Positions 1 through 7,684 of a stretch of 11,306 nucleotides of DNA are shown piece after piece. A program made the position numbers and the translations under genes. Positions within the stretch are counted from its first letter, which is position 1, and each line of letters starts with the position of its first letter. Source of the DNA: Candidatus Dormiibacterota bacterium (lineage in GTDB: Bacteria; Chloroflexota; Dormibacteria; Aeolococcales; Bog-877); NCBI GenBank assembly GCA_003132265.1, contig PKXE01000037.1:1-11306 (forward strand), written 5' to 3'. The notes under the pieces were generated by a model. The model was not told the origin of the DNA. It worked only from the letters and a program-made list of their open reading frames with translations, and ran no database searches.

Positions 1-19
1 GGGCGGGATGGCTCCGGGG

Positions 20-820
20 TCAGCCGGCGGCTTGGAAGGCGCCGTCCCGCAACACCGGGACCAGCTCCGAGACGTTGAGAGCAGCCGCCCACTCAAGCTC
101 TTCTCCGTACCCTCGGCGGCGCTGCTCCCGGCCGGAGGCACACTCCCGCAGGACCTGGCGCACTCCCTGCTTGCGCGCCTGCCGAAACACCGCTGCCGCG
201 GCCGAAGCCTCGGGCGAGCGCCGGCGCCGGCGCAGGCCGTCGATGATCGCGCCGGCCCCGATCAGGTCCTCCAGCGCCAGGTCCAGGCTGCCATCCGGCC
301 AGCGCTCGCCGGCGGCGATCACCGAGATCACGGCGCCCGCACGACGGGCGAACCGGGCCACCGCAAAGGCATTGCGTAGAGAGCCGGCCACCACCACCGC
401 CCGGCCGCGCAGAGCCGCCGCCGAGACCGCCGACCCGTTGGGCGAGGGCAGCACGATGGACATCCCCCAGGGTGCCCGGCTGAGGGTCGCTGGGGAGAGG
501 GAGTAAGGCTGCTCAACCGAGACGAGCGACCGGCTCACCGCGACCTGGGCGCCGAGTCTCTCGGCCAGGGCCAGGGCGCTCTCCGGGTCCCAGGGGTGGG
601 GATAGACGAGACAGCCCCGTTCAACCGCCACCACCACCGCGGTCGAGAAGGTGATCACGTCGACGACCACCATCACGTCCGAGTGCGGGGCCAGGGCGGC
701 CGCTCCACTGAGCCCCCAGCCGAACCTCACCGTGTAGCCAGCCTGGTCAGCAGCCGCCTGACGGTGGTAGCCGTAGCCGGAATCAGTGGCCGAGGTCGGC
801 ACTGAAGCGGAGGTGGTCAT
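20..820 (-). CDS. comB: ComB-family protein (2-phosphosulfolactate phosphatase-like)
   Basis: Probable member of the ComB family, whose founding enzyme is a Mg-dependent phosphatase that turns 2-phosphosulfolactate into sulfolactate in coenzyme M biosynthesis. Counting from the ATG at 820 (266 residues), visible family signatures are VVVDVITFSTA at about 51-61, LPSPNGS at 124-130, a GSLRNA stretch near 146, and AAGERWPDGS at 169-178 followed by ALEDLIGAGAI. The family normally begins just before the segment seen here at about 28-36 (GYTVRFGWG), so the ATG at 820 is preferred. An in-frame GTG at 892 would add 24 unremarkable residues, and neither start has a clear Shine-Dalgarno sequence. No signal peptide or membrane segment is seen, so a cytoplasmic enzyme is expected. 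Many bacteria with ComB homologues do not make coenzyme M and no other CoM gene is visible, so the physiological substrate is uncertain. The gene is divergent from the ATPase operon. Confidence 0.82.
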   Translation of the reverse strand: MTTSASVPTSATDSGYGYHRQAAADQAGYTVRFGWGLSGAAALAPHSDVMVVVDVITFSTAVVVAVERGCLVYPHPWDPESALALAERLGAQVAVSRSLVSVEQPYSLSPATLSRAPWGMSIVLPSPNGSAVSAAALRGRAVVVAGSLRNAFAVARFARRAGAVISVIAAGERWPDGSLDLALEDLIGAGAIIDGLRRRRRSPEASAAAAVFRQARKQGVRQVLRECASGREQRRRGYGEELEWAAALNVSELVPVLRDGAFQAAG

Positions 821-916
821 GAGCCGATAGCTTGGGGGATCACTTGCTTCGCGGGCGCTCTCGCGGACGTCGGCTGCGGAGTTCTCTCTCACTTCGAGAC
901 GGTTCGCGGGAGCCTG

Positions 917-924
917 ACTATAGT
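917..924. promoter_or_regulatory. possible bidirectional -10 element
   Basis: The perfect palindrome ACTATAGT lies in the gap between the divergent ComB-like and ATPase genes. It reads TATAGT on both strands, a 5 of 6 match to the bacterial -10 hexamer, and stands out as an AT-rich island in GC-rich sequence. Transcription rightward would give a leader of roughly 35 bases before the GTG at 967; leftward, one of roughly 90 bases before the ATG at 820. No good -35 hexamer is seen at the usual distance on either strand, so this is only a candidate. Confidence 0.3.
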
Positions 925-966
925 GGGCAAATGGTGCGCCCTGGTAGTCGTGGGGCTAGGGATTGA

Positions 967-2361
967 GTGGCACTTCCTAGCACCCTCGGAGAGTTGCGGG
1001 GCAGCGAGTACCGGATGCGCTCGGTCCGGGACGAGCTGCGGGACAACCTGGTCGATGCCCTGCGTCACGGTCAAGGGCGTTTTCTGGGCCTGGTCGGATA
1101 CCAGGAGACGGTCATCCCCCAGATCGAGAACGCCCTGCTGGCCGGCCAGGACATCGTCTTCCTCGGAGAGCGCGGCCAGGCCAAATCGAGGCTTATCCGG
1201 GCCATGACCCAGCTCCTCGACGAGCAGATCCCCATGGTGCGCGGGAGCGAGGTCCACGATCACCCATACGCCCCGATCAGCCGCTTCGGGCGCGACCTGG
1301 TCGCCGAATTGGGGGACGCAACCCCCATCGTCTGGATCGGGCGGGAGGATCGCTTCGGCGAGAAGCTGGCGACCCCCGACACCTCGATCGCGGACCTGAT
1401 CGGCGAGGTGGACCCGATCCGGGTGGCGGAGGGCCGCTATCTGGCCGACGAGCTGACCATCCACTACGGACTCTTGCCGAGGGTGAACCGGGGGATCTTC
1501 GCGATCAACGAGCTCCCCGACCTGGCGGAGCGGATCCAGGTCGGGCTGCTCAACATCATGGAAGAGCGGGACGTCCAGATCCGCGGCTTCCAGGTCCGCC
1601 TGCCCCTGGACGTGCTGGTGGTCGCCACCGCCAACCCCGAGGACTACACCAACCGGGGCCGGATCATCACCCCGCTGAAGGACCGATTCGGGGCCCAGAT
1701 CCGCACCCACTACCCCCGCTCGTTGGAGGCCGAGGCGGACATCATCGAGCAGGAGCGGGACCAGTTCGAAGGGCTGGGGATCCCTTTGCACGTGCCCCAA
1801 TACATGCTGGAGTTGGTCGCCGAGATCTCCCAGCTGGCCCGGCGCACGACCCAGATCAACCAGCGATCGGGGGTCTCGGTCAGGCTGTCGATCGCCAATT
1901 TCGAGAGCCTCTGCGCCAACGCGGTGCGCCGGACCATCGCCCTCCAAGAGGCGGAGGCGGTGCCCCGGCTCAGCGACCTCGGCGCGCTCTCGGCTTCGAC
2001 CCTGGGCAAGCTGGAGCTGGAGACCTGGGAGGAGGGCGAGGACCAGGCGGTGCTGCAGAAGCTGCTGCGCAGCGCCAGCGGCAACGTCTTTCGGCGACAC
2101 TTCTCAGTCCAGGAGTTCGCGCCGGTGCTGGCCCGCTTCGAGCAGGGCCTCACCATCGAGGTCGGGGAGATGGTCCCGGTCGAGCGCTACCTGCAGATCG
2201 CCGACGGCATCCCTGAGATGAATCGGATCCTCAGCGACCTGGATGAGCCCCAACAGCCGGGATCGGTGGCCGCCGCCCTGGAGCTGGTCCTGGAGGGGCT
2301 GCACCTCTCCAAGCGGCTGAATAAGACGGTGGTCGACGGCACCGCCGTCTACGGCAGCTAG
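967..2361 (+). CDS. MoxR/magnesium-chelatase-like AAA+ ATPase
   Basis: A 464-residue AAA+ ATPase of the MoxR / magnesium chelatase subunit I type, expected to hydrolyse ATP as a ring and remodel a target with its VWA partner. Visible parts are the Walker A motif GERGQAKS at 67-74, a Walker B-type strand GIFAINE at 176-182 whose acidic residue is E182, sensor 1 ATANPED at 220-226 with N223, and an arginine-finger region LKDRFG around 237-242. The rest is helical lid. The GTG at 967 is preferred because the residues it adds (TLGELR near 6-11) resemble the usual start of this subfamily, and a purine-rich stretch GGGGCTAGGGA lies just upstream; an ATG at 1015 is the alternative. No membrane segment is seen. 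The stop is 10 bases before the VWA gene, indicating one transcript. It is not a true chlorophyll or cobalamin chelatase subunit, since no such pathway genes are present. Confidence 0.9.
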   Translation: MALPSTLGELRGSEYRMRSVRDELRDNLVDALRHGQGRFLGLVGYQETVIPQIENALLAGQDIVFLGERGQAKSRLIRAMTQLLDEQIPMVRGSEVHDHPYAPISRFGRDLVAELGDATPIVWIGREDRFGEKLATPDTSIADLIGEVDPIRVAEGRYLADELTIHYGLLPRVNRGIFAINELPDLAERIQVGLLNIMEERDVQIRGFQVRLPLDVLVVATANPEDYTNRGRIITPLKDRFGAQIRTHYPRSLEAEADIIEQERDQFEGLGIPLHVPQYMLELVAEISQLARRTTQINQRSGVSVRLSIANFESLCANAVRRTIALQEAEAVPRLSDLGALSASTLGKLELETWEEGEDQAVLQKLLRSASGNVFRRHFSVQEFAPVLARFEQGLTIEVGEMVPVERYLQIADGIPEMNRILSDLDEPQQPGSVAAALELVLEGLHLSKRLNKTVVDGTAVYGS

Positions 2362-2371
2362 GCAAGGGGCG

Positions 2372-4360
2372 ATGGCCTCGGTCCGCCAGCGCTACAGCCG
2401 CTGGGACGGCAGTCAGGAGGGCGAGCTCCCCGACTCCGGCGAGCTCTTCTCGCAGCTCGCGGAGGACGTCTTCCACGGCTGGGACTTCGAGTCGGCGCTG
2501 CGCCGGCTCCTGAGCCAGGGGTTCAAGGACAGCGACGGCCGCCAGCTCCGGGGTCTGGAGGACCTCCTGGAGCAGCTCCGAGAGCAGCGCCAGGAGAAGC
2601 TGGAGCGCTACAACCTGGATGGCCTCTTCAAGAACATCGAGGAGCGGTTGGACCGGATCCTCCAGAAAGAGCGCCAGACCCTCCAGGAGCGTTCCCGGCA
2701 GGCGGCCGGCACCGAGCGGCAGCAGCTCGTGGAAAAGCTCGCCAACAGCCGCCTCGAGCAGCTCGATGCCCTGCCCCCGGAGGCCGGCTCGGCCATCCGC
2801 CAGCTCCAGGACTACGAGTTCCTGGACCAGGCGGCGGCCCAGGACTTTCAGGAGCTGCTGGCGGAGCTTCGCCGAAATCTGGTCGAGTCCCACTTTCAGG
2901 AGCTGGGCCGGGCCCTGCAGAACATGGGCGAGCAGGACTTGGGGCAGCTGCGCGAGATGGTGTCGGACCTGAATCAGATGCTGGCGCGGCAGCTGCGCGG
3001 CGAGCCCCCCAAGTACGAGGAGTTCATGGAGAAGTGGGGCAGCTACTTCCCAGACCACCCCGAGAACCTGGAGTCATTCCTGGATCAGCTCCGTCAGCAG
3101 ATGGCCGAGCTGGATTCACTGCTCCAGTCCGCCTCGCCAGAGACGCGCCAGCAACTCCAGGAGATCATGCGGGCCGCCCTCGGCGACGAGGCCCTCCAGG
3201 GCCAGCTCGCTCAGCTCTCCCAGCTGCTCGCGCAGCTGTCCCCCCAATCCCAGCCGGGATCTCGGTTCGGGTTCTTCGGCGGCGAGGAGCTCGACCTCCC
3301 CGGGGCCGTGGACGTGATGGGGGAGCTCCAGCAGCTGGACTCCCTGGAGCGCGGTATCCGCCAGGCCTACTCCGGCATGGAACTGCCACCGGAGCTGCTG
3401 GATCAGCTCGCCGACACGCTCGGTCCCGACTCGGCGGCCAGCCTGGCGCAGATCCAAGAGCTGGTCAAAGTGCTGGAGGCGAAGGGCCAGCTCCGGAGGG
3501 GTGGGGACGGCCTGGAGCTGACCCCCCAGGGGGTGCGCAAGATCGGCCAGAAAGCGCTGGGCGACATCTTCCAGCACCTCGCCCAGGACGGCTTCGGCAG
3601 CCATCCCCAGGGCAGTTCCGGGACCGGGATCGAGGCCGGCGACAACAGCAAGCCCTATGAGTTCGGTGACCCCTTTAATCTCGATGTGGAGCGCACCCTG
3701 ATGAACGCCGTTCGCCACAGCGACGGCAGCCGTCCGCTGCGCCTCGCGGTCGACGACTTCGAGGTGTTGGAGTCGGAGCGCAGCGTGTCAACCAGCACCG
3801 TGCTGATGCTCGACATGAGCCGCAGCATGCCGCTGCGGGGATACTTCTACGCCGCCAAGAAAATGGCGCTGGCGCTGGACTCTCTGATCCGCACCCAGTA
3901 CCCGCGGGACACGCTCTACGTCGTCGGATTCTCCGACTACGCCAGAGAAATTGGACCCGGGATGCTGGCCCAGCTCTCCTACAACGAGTACGTCTACGGC
4001 ACCAACATGCAGCACGGCCTGATGCTGGCGCGTCGCCTGCTCAACCGCCACCGGGCCGGGAATCGGCAGATAATCATCGTCAGTGACGGCGAACCCACCG
4101 CGCACATGGAGGGCACGCACGCCGTCTTCATGTACCCCCCGTTGCCGGAGACGTTCCAAAAGACCCTCCAGGAGGTGCGGCACTGCACCAGGGAGGGGAT
4201 CGTGATCAACACCTTCATGCTGGAGAGCAATCAGTACTTGGTGCAGTTCGTCAAGCAGCTGACCCGCCAGAACCGGGGCCGGGCCTTCTTCGTCAGTCCT
4301 GATCGGTTGGGGGACTACGTGCTGGTCGACTACGTGGCCTCCCGCGCCAGGTCCGGCTGA
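2372..4360 (+). CDS. VWA-domain protein, partner of the MoxR-like ATPase
   Basis: A 662-residue protein with a C-terminal von Willebrand factor A domain at about 470-655. The metal-ion-dependent adhesion site is intact: DMSRS at 481-485 (the DxSxS motif), T544 in YGTNMQHG, and D572 in IIIVSDGE. Residues 1 to about 440 are almost entirely predicted helix, rich in Leu, Gln and Glu, with Q/L-rich repeats near 275-290 (QLAQLSQLLAQLS), which suggests coiled coil or helical bundle. No signal peptide or transmembrane segment is seen, so it is likely cytoplasmic, like the ChlD/BchD and other VWA partners of MoxR ATPases. It begins 10 bases after the ATPase stop, with AAGGGGCG before the ATG, and ends 3 bases before the next start. 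Known biology of the family points to a chelatase-like complex in which the VWA protein contacts the target through its MIDAS metal. The target here is unknown. Confidence 0.88.
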   Translation: MASVRQRYSRWDGSQEGELPDSGELFSQLAEDVFHGWDFESALRRLLSQGFKDSDGRQLRGLEDLLEQLREQRQEKLERYNLDGLFKNIEERLDRILQKERQTLQERSRQAAGTERQQLVEKLANSRLEQLDALPPEAGSAIRQLQDYEFLDQAAAQDFQELLAELRRNLVESHFQELGRALQNMGEQDLGQLREMVSDLNQMLARQLRGEPPKYEEFMEKWGSYFPDHPENLESFLDQLRQQMAELDSLLQSASPETRQQLQEIMRAALGDEALQGQLAQLSQLLAQLSPQSQPGSRFGFFGGEELDLPGAVDVMGELQQLDSLERGIRQAYSGMELPPELLDQLADTLGPDSAASLAQIQELVKVLEAKGQLRRGGDGLELTPQGVRKIGQKALGDIFQHLAQDGFGSHPQGSSGTGIEAGDNSKPYEFGDPFNLDVERTLMNAVRHSDGSRPLRLAVDDFEVLESERSVSTSTVLMLDMSRSMPLRGYFYAAKKMALALDSLIRTQYPRDTLYVVGFSDYAREIGPGMLAQLSYNEYVYGTNMQHGLMLARRLLNRHRAGNRQIIIVSDGEPTAHMEGTHAVFMYPPLPETFQKTLQEVRHCTREGIVINTFMLESNQYLVQFVKQLTRQNRGRAFFVSPDRLGDYVLVDYVASRARSG

Positions 4361-4363
4361 GCG

Positions 4364-5242
4364 GTGCCGGCCATCCGGTTGGACGCCTATCGTCGGCAGT
4401 TCCAGGACCGCCTCCTCAACCAGCTCCGCTCCCGCTATGGCGACTGGGACTTCGCCGCCCGCGAGAACGACTTCGGCGTGCTGGCCCGCAAGGAGCGGGC
4501 TCAGGTGGCGCTGTCCCTGGAGTCGCTCTACGCCGATTCGGCCAAACCCGGGGTCTCCGTCCCCGATGAGATCTCCCGTTTCGTGGCTGCCACCGGGCCC
4601 CGCCTGAGCTCGGCGGAGCAGCACCCCGGGCAGTCGGGTCCGGCGCCGGACCCGGGCGCTCTGGTCTGGTGCGTCAGGGCTGAGCGCAGCATCCGCGGCT
4701 ACAGCCGCTTCGCGGAACTGGCGACCCGAGAGCTCCCGGGCGGGCTGCTGGCCTTCGTCGCGGAGGCCCTGCCCGGAGACGCCATGCGCGGGGTCTCCCG
4801 CGACGACGCGCAGGCGGGCGGCCTCAGCGAGGCCAACCTCTGCCAGCACGCGGATCACAACACCGCGCTGCGGCTGACGCACTGGAGCTCGGAGCTGGCG
4901 GCTGCCCGCGCGCAGCGGACCTGGCTCTTCACCGACGACATCCTCTTCTCCAGCAGCCTGCTGCTGGTACCGGCGTTCCTGGACCAACTGGGCCAGCTGG
5001 GACAGGGCCGGGCCGCGGTGGCCGTCCCCGACCGGGCGATGGTCGTCGCGGGGGTTGGCGAGGCGGCGGCCCCCGAGACCATGGTGCCGCTCGTGCGCCG
5101 ACTCTACCGGCTGGCCAGCTTTCCGCTCAGCCCGGTCTTGCTGGCCACCGACGGCCGGTCCCTGGAGCTGCATCCCGCCGAGCGGCAGGCTGCTAGCCGG
5201 AGGACCGGCTGGCGCCGTCTCTTTGGGACCGCGGAAGGTTGA
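4364..5242 (+). CDS. DUF1444-like protein of unknown function
   Basis: A 292-residue protein that I do not recognise with certainty. Its pattern fits the DUF1444 (YtpQ-like) family. The N-terminal part has a predicted helix followed by a segment ending in VALSLESLYAD, resembling the family's inLenly motif. A middle stretch, VSRDDAQAGGLSEANLCQHA and the residues after it, resembles the family's 'edl...gls.eeL...A..N' pattern. Then comes LFTDDILFSSSLLLVPAF followed by a strand and AVPDRAMVVAG, resembling the family's 'aSlLL...l......vavPsRD.llv'. It starts with GTG 3 bases after the VWA stop and its own stop overlaps the next start by 4 bases, so it is translationally coupled on both sides. No signal peptide or membrane helix is visible. 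Biochemical function is not known for the family; in this setting it may be a third component of the ATPase/VWA complex. The family call rests on remembered patterns. Confidence 0.55.
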   Translation: MPAIRLDAYRRQFQDRLLNQLRSRYGDWDFAARENDFGVLARKERAQVALSLESLYADSAKPGVSVPDEISRFVAATGPRLSSAEQHPGQSGPAPDPGALVWCVRAERSIRGYSRFAELATRELPGGLLAFVAEALPGDAMRGVSRDDAQAGGLSEANLCQHADHNTALRLTHWSSELAAARAQRTWLFTDDILFSSSLLLVPAFLDQLGQLGQGRAAVAVPDRAMVVAGVGEAAAPETMVPLVRRLYRLASFPLSPVLLATDGRSLELHPAERQAASRRTGWRRLFGTAEG

Positions 5243-6120
5243 GCCAAGCCCATTTCGAGGCCCCCAAAGGGGTGCGGGAGGCGATCGCTCGGATGCGGGC
5301 CGAGGCAACCGCCCGCTACGGAGAGGCGCTGATCGAGGTGAGCGTCACCCCGGATGGACTGCGAGGAACGGTGGCGCTGCCAGCGCAGGTGATGGAGTTG
5401 GAGCGCCTCCTGGCTGGGCTCTGGCCGGAGGCTGAGTGCCGGCTGCTGGTGCTGGCCACCCGGAGAGCCCGGGCGGCTCTCCACCCAGAATCCGGGCCCC
5501 TCGACATCTGGCGGAGACCGCCCGATGCTGGTGGCGAGCAGCGGGAACTGACCACCCAGCTGCTGCCGGGCGACCCGCCGGCCGAGCTGCTGGCAGTTCG
5601 GGAGGGGCAGTACCTGGTCAAGGCCCCCGGCGAGGCGGTGGGCTGGGTGTCACGGACGGCCCGATTCCGTTTGGGGCCAGCTCTGCCACCCACCCCGCCG
5701 GGAGTCGCGGTGGTGCCCGCTGACGGCTGGGATCCGAAGGTCGTCCGGGAGACCGCCCTCAACCTGCTTGGCCGGCCCTACGTCTTCGGGGGGACCGGGG
5801 GGCAGGGGGTGGACTGCTCGGGACTCAGCTGGCGCGCTTTCCTCGCCGCCGGGGTGCTGCTACCCCGCAACAGCCGCGCCCAGCGCAAGGTGGGCGACCG
5901 GGTGCGGCTGGCGGGGCTGGGGGAGGCGGACCTCATCTGCGCCGTCCACCGGGGCCCCAAGCGAACCAGCCACGTCGCGATCTATCTGGGAGAGGACGAG
6001 GTGGTCCACGCCTGCAGCGAGTGTCATGAGGTGCGCCGAGAGCGACTCGCGGAGTTCCGGAATCGCTATCAGGTGCTCACCATCCGCCGGGTGCCCGGAG
6101 CGCGTCCCCCCTCCCGCTAA
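5239..6120 (+). CDS. NlpC/P60-family cysteine peptidase, apparently cytoplasmic
   Basis: A 293-residue protein whose C-terminal half is an NlpC/P60 domain, the fold of gamma-D-glutamyl-diamino acid endopeptidases that cut murein stem peptides. The catalytic Cys is C193 in VDCSG, the His is H245 in SHVAIYLG, and H257 in VVHACS fits the third polar position. Upstream, about 110-150 (LLAVREGQYLVKAPGEAVGWV) looks like a bacterial SH3-type segment; the first 100 residues are unassigned. No signal peptide, lipobox or membrane helix is seen, unlike secreted cell-wall hydrolases, which suggests intracellular peptide processing comparable to the YkfC-type recycling enzymes. The TTG start overlaps the previous stop in TTGA, with GGAAGG just before it; a GTG at 5272 or ATG at 5293 are alternatives. 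It stands 10 bases before a Mur-type ligase. A cell-wall peptide substrate is inferred, not shown. Confidence 0.85.
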   Translation: MSQAHFEAPKGVREAIARMRAEATARYGEALIEVSVTPDGLRGTVALPAQVMELERLLAGLWPEAECRLLVLATRRARAALHPESGPLDIWRRPPDAGGEQRELTTQLLPGDPPAELLAVREGQYLVKAPGEAVGWVSRTARFRLGPALPPTPPGVAVVPADGWDPKVVRETALNLLGRPYVFGGTGGQGVDCSGLSWRAFLAAGVLLPRNSRAQRKVGDRVRLAGLGEADLICAVHRGPKRTSHVAIYLGEDEVVHACSECHEVRRERLAEFRNRYQVLTIRRVPGARPPSR

Positions 6121-6130
6121 CCTAGCCCAG

Positions 6131-7684
6131 ATGGAGGCACCTGGAACGCCCGAACCGGCCGCCGCGGCAACTCTGCGGGAGAAACCCGCGCTCCGGGTGC
6201 CGCCCAATCTGGCCCAGCTGCGTCAGAGCCGGATCGACCTGGTCGGGGTAGCCAGTGTCGAAGGTGGCGAGATGGCTCGCTACCTCCTGGCTGCCGGGTT
6301 CACCAACCTCGTCGGCCACGACCAGCAACCGGATTTGGAGAGCCTCGAGCGAGCTCACCATCTGGCCCACGCCGGACTGAGCCGGGAGGAGCGTCGGCAG
6401 CGGCTAGAACAGTTGCTCCACGGCCTGCACTCGCTGCAGTTGGCCGACGGCTACCTGGAGGGAGTGGAGCACTCGGAGGTGGTCATCCCCACCCAGGCCT
6501 GGTTCCTCTCCCCAGCCAACGCCCCCTTGCAGAAGCTCAAGGAGCGGGGACACCCCTTCTACTCCCTGATCCAGGCCTATCTCGACCTGGCGAGGGGCGA
6601 GGTGGTGGGGATCACCGGCAGCCACGGCAAGTCGACGACCAGCGCTCTGGTGGCGGCGGTCCTCAGCCGGAGCGGGCGCTATCCCACGGTCTGGCTGGCC
6701 GGCAACGACCGCCACGACCGCCAGGCATTGGAGGAGGTGGCCCGCGATGAGGGCGGGGGTTGCCTGGTGCTGGAGATCAGCAACCGGCAGCTGCTGCAGA
6801 TGGAGCGCGCCCCCCGGGTGGGCTGCATCACCAACATCACCCCCAACCACCTGGACGAGCATCAGGGCTTGGCCGGCTACCTGCGCACCAAGCGGCGCAT
6901 CTTCGACCTGCCCGGCTGCGAGGTGGCGGTCCGGAACGGGGACGACCCGCTCAGCCTCGAACACCCGGAGTTGGCGGAGGGAATCCACCAGCTCCGCTTC
7001 GCCAGGACGGAGGCTCGGCTGGAGGGCCTCGATGGCGCCTTTGAGGAGCAGGGAATGCTCCGCCTGCGCTGGCAGGGCGCCTCCCACGCGGTGATGCCGG
7101 CTGGACGGGTGCCGCTGCTCGGGGATCACAACCTCAGCAACGTCAGGGCCGCTCTCAGCGTCTTGGCCGGGCTGACCGATCCTGAACCGGGCCTGCTGGA
7201 CCGGGCGGTGGCGGCGATCGAGAGCTTCCGGCCGCTTCGGCACCGCACCGAGCTGATCCGCCAGCACCGGGGAGTCGACTACGTCGACGACCTCTCCAGC
7301 ACCACCCCTCAATCCACGGTCGCCGCCATCCGGGGCCTGGGCCGGCCCTGCGTCCTCATCGCCGGCGGGGAGGACAAGGGCATCGACTTCACCGAGCTGG
7401 TGGGACAGGTGGGCGGCCCGGTCCGGTCAGTCGTGCTCCTACCGGGAGCTGGCTCGGAGCGGTTGGCGCGGGAGCTGGTCGCCGCCGGACAGCAGGCGCT
7501 GGTGCATCAGGTGGAGAAGCTGCAGCTGGCGGTGGAGCTGGCCACGGAGCTGGCCCAGCCGGGGGAGGCGGTGCTGCTGTCCCCCGCCTGCCCGGGGTTC
7601 TTCACCGCTCACTACGGTGAGGGGGGCTTCCGGCAGGCGGTGCGGGGCGCTACTTCTCCTCGTCCTCGAAGGGCGCCAGGGTGA
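6131..7684 (+). CDS. MurD-like Mur ligase (divergent)
   Basis: A 517-residue Mur-family ATP-dependent amide ligase most like MurD (UDP-N-acetylmuramoyl-L-alanine:D-glutamate ligase). The N-terminal part (about 30-155) is a Rossmann-like domain. The central ATPase has GSHGKST at 163-169, EISNRQ at 215-220, and TPNHLDEH at 237-244. The C-terminal domain shows GDHNLSN, HRTELI, YVDDLSSTT, IAGGEDKG and LSPACPGFF. It is longer than typical MurD (about 450 residues), mainly in the N-terminal domain. Several substrate-contacting positions differ from the usual MurD: the P-loop is GSHGKS rather than GTNGKT, the NDSKATN motif has become DDLSSTT, and SPACAS has become SPACPG. The gene lies far from any division and cell-wall cluster. 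It could be the organism's MurD or a paralogue with another acceptor. The ATG at 6131 lacks a clear Shine-Dalgarno sequence and probably depends on coupling to the gene 10 bases upstream; a GTG at 6197 is an alternative. Confidence 0.8.
   Translation: MEAPGTPEPAAAATLREKPALRVPPNLAQLRQSRIDLVGVASVEGGEMARYLLAAGFTNLVGHDQQPDLESLERAHHLAHAGLSREERRQRLEQLLHGLHSLQLADGYLEGVEHSEVVIPTQAWFLSPANAPLQKLKERGHPFYSLIQAYLDLARGEVVGITGSHGKSTTSALVAAVLSRSGRYPTVWLAGNDRHDRQALEEVARDEGGGCLVLEISNRQLLQMERAPRVGCITNITPNHLDEHQGLAGYLRTKRRIFDLPGCEVAVRNGDDPLSLEHPELAEGIHQLRFARTEARLEGLDGAFEEQGMLRLRWQGASHAVMPAGRVPLLGDHNLSNVRAALSVLAGLTDPEPGLLDRAVAAIESFRPLRHRTELIRQHRGVDYVDDLSSTTPQSTVAAIRGLGRPCVLIAGGEDKGIDFTELVGQVGGPVRSVVLLPGAGSERLARELVAAGQQALVHQVEKLQLAVELATELAQPGEAVLLSPACPGFFTAHYGEGGFRQAVRGATSPRPRRAPG

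Noticed and set aside
889..2100. 403-residue open frame on the minus strand opposite the ATPase gene
   Set aside because: It is the antisense shadow of a strongly conserved ATPase; long stop-free antisense frames are expected in GC-rich DNA, and it shows no domain motif.
3199..3240. CAGCTC-like short repeats in the VWA gene
   Set aside because: They are codon repetition for a Gln/Leu-rich helix, not a DNA-level repeat array.
3788..5308. 506-residue open frame on the minus strand
   Set aside because: It spans antisense to the VWA domain and the DUF1444-like gene, has a low-complexity Pro/Gly/Arg-rich translation and no recognisable motif.
5768..6130. N-terminal extension of the Mur ligase frame back to 5768
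   Set aside because: This stretch is a different frame of the NlpC/P60 catalytic domain, and its Ser/Arg/Pro-rich translation is not Mur-like; the ligase is taken to begin at 6131.
6404..7312. 302-residue open frame on the minus strand
   Set aside because: Antisense to the conserved core of the Mur ligase; no family features.
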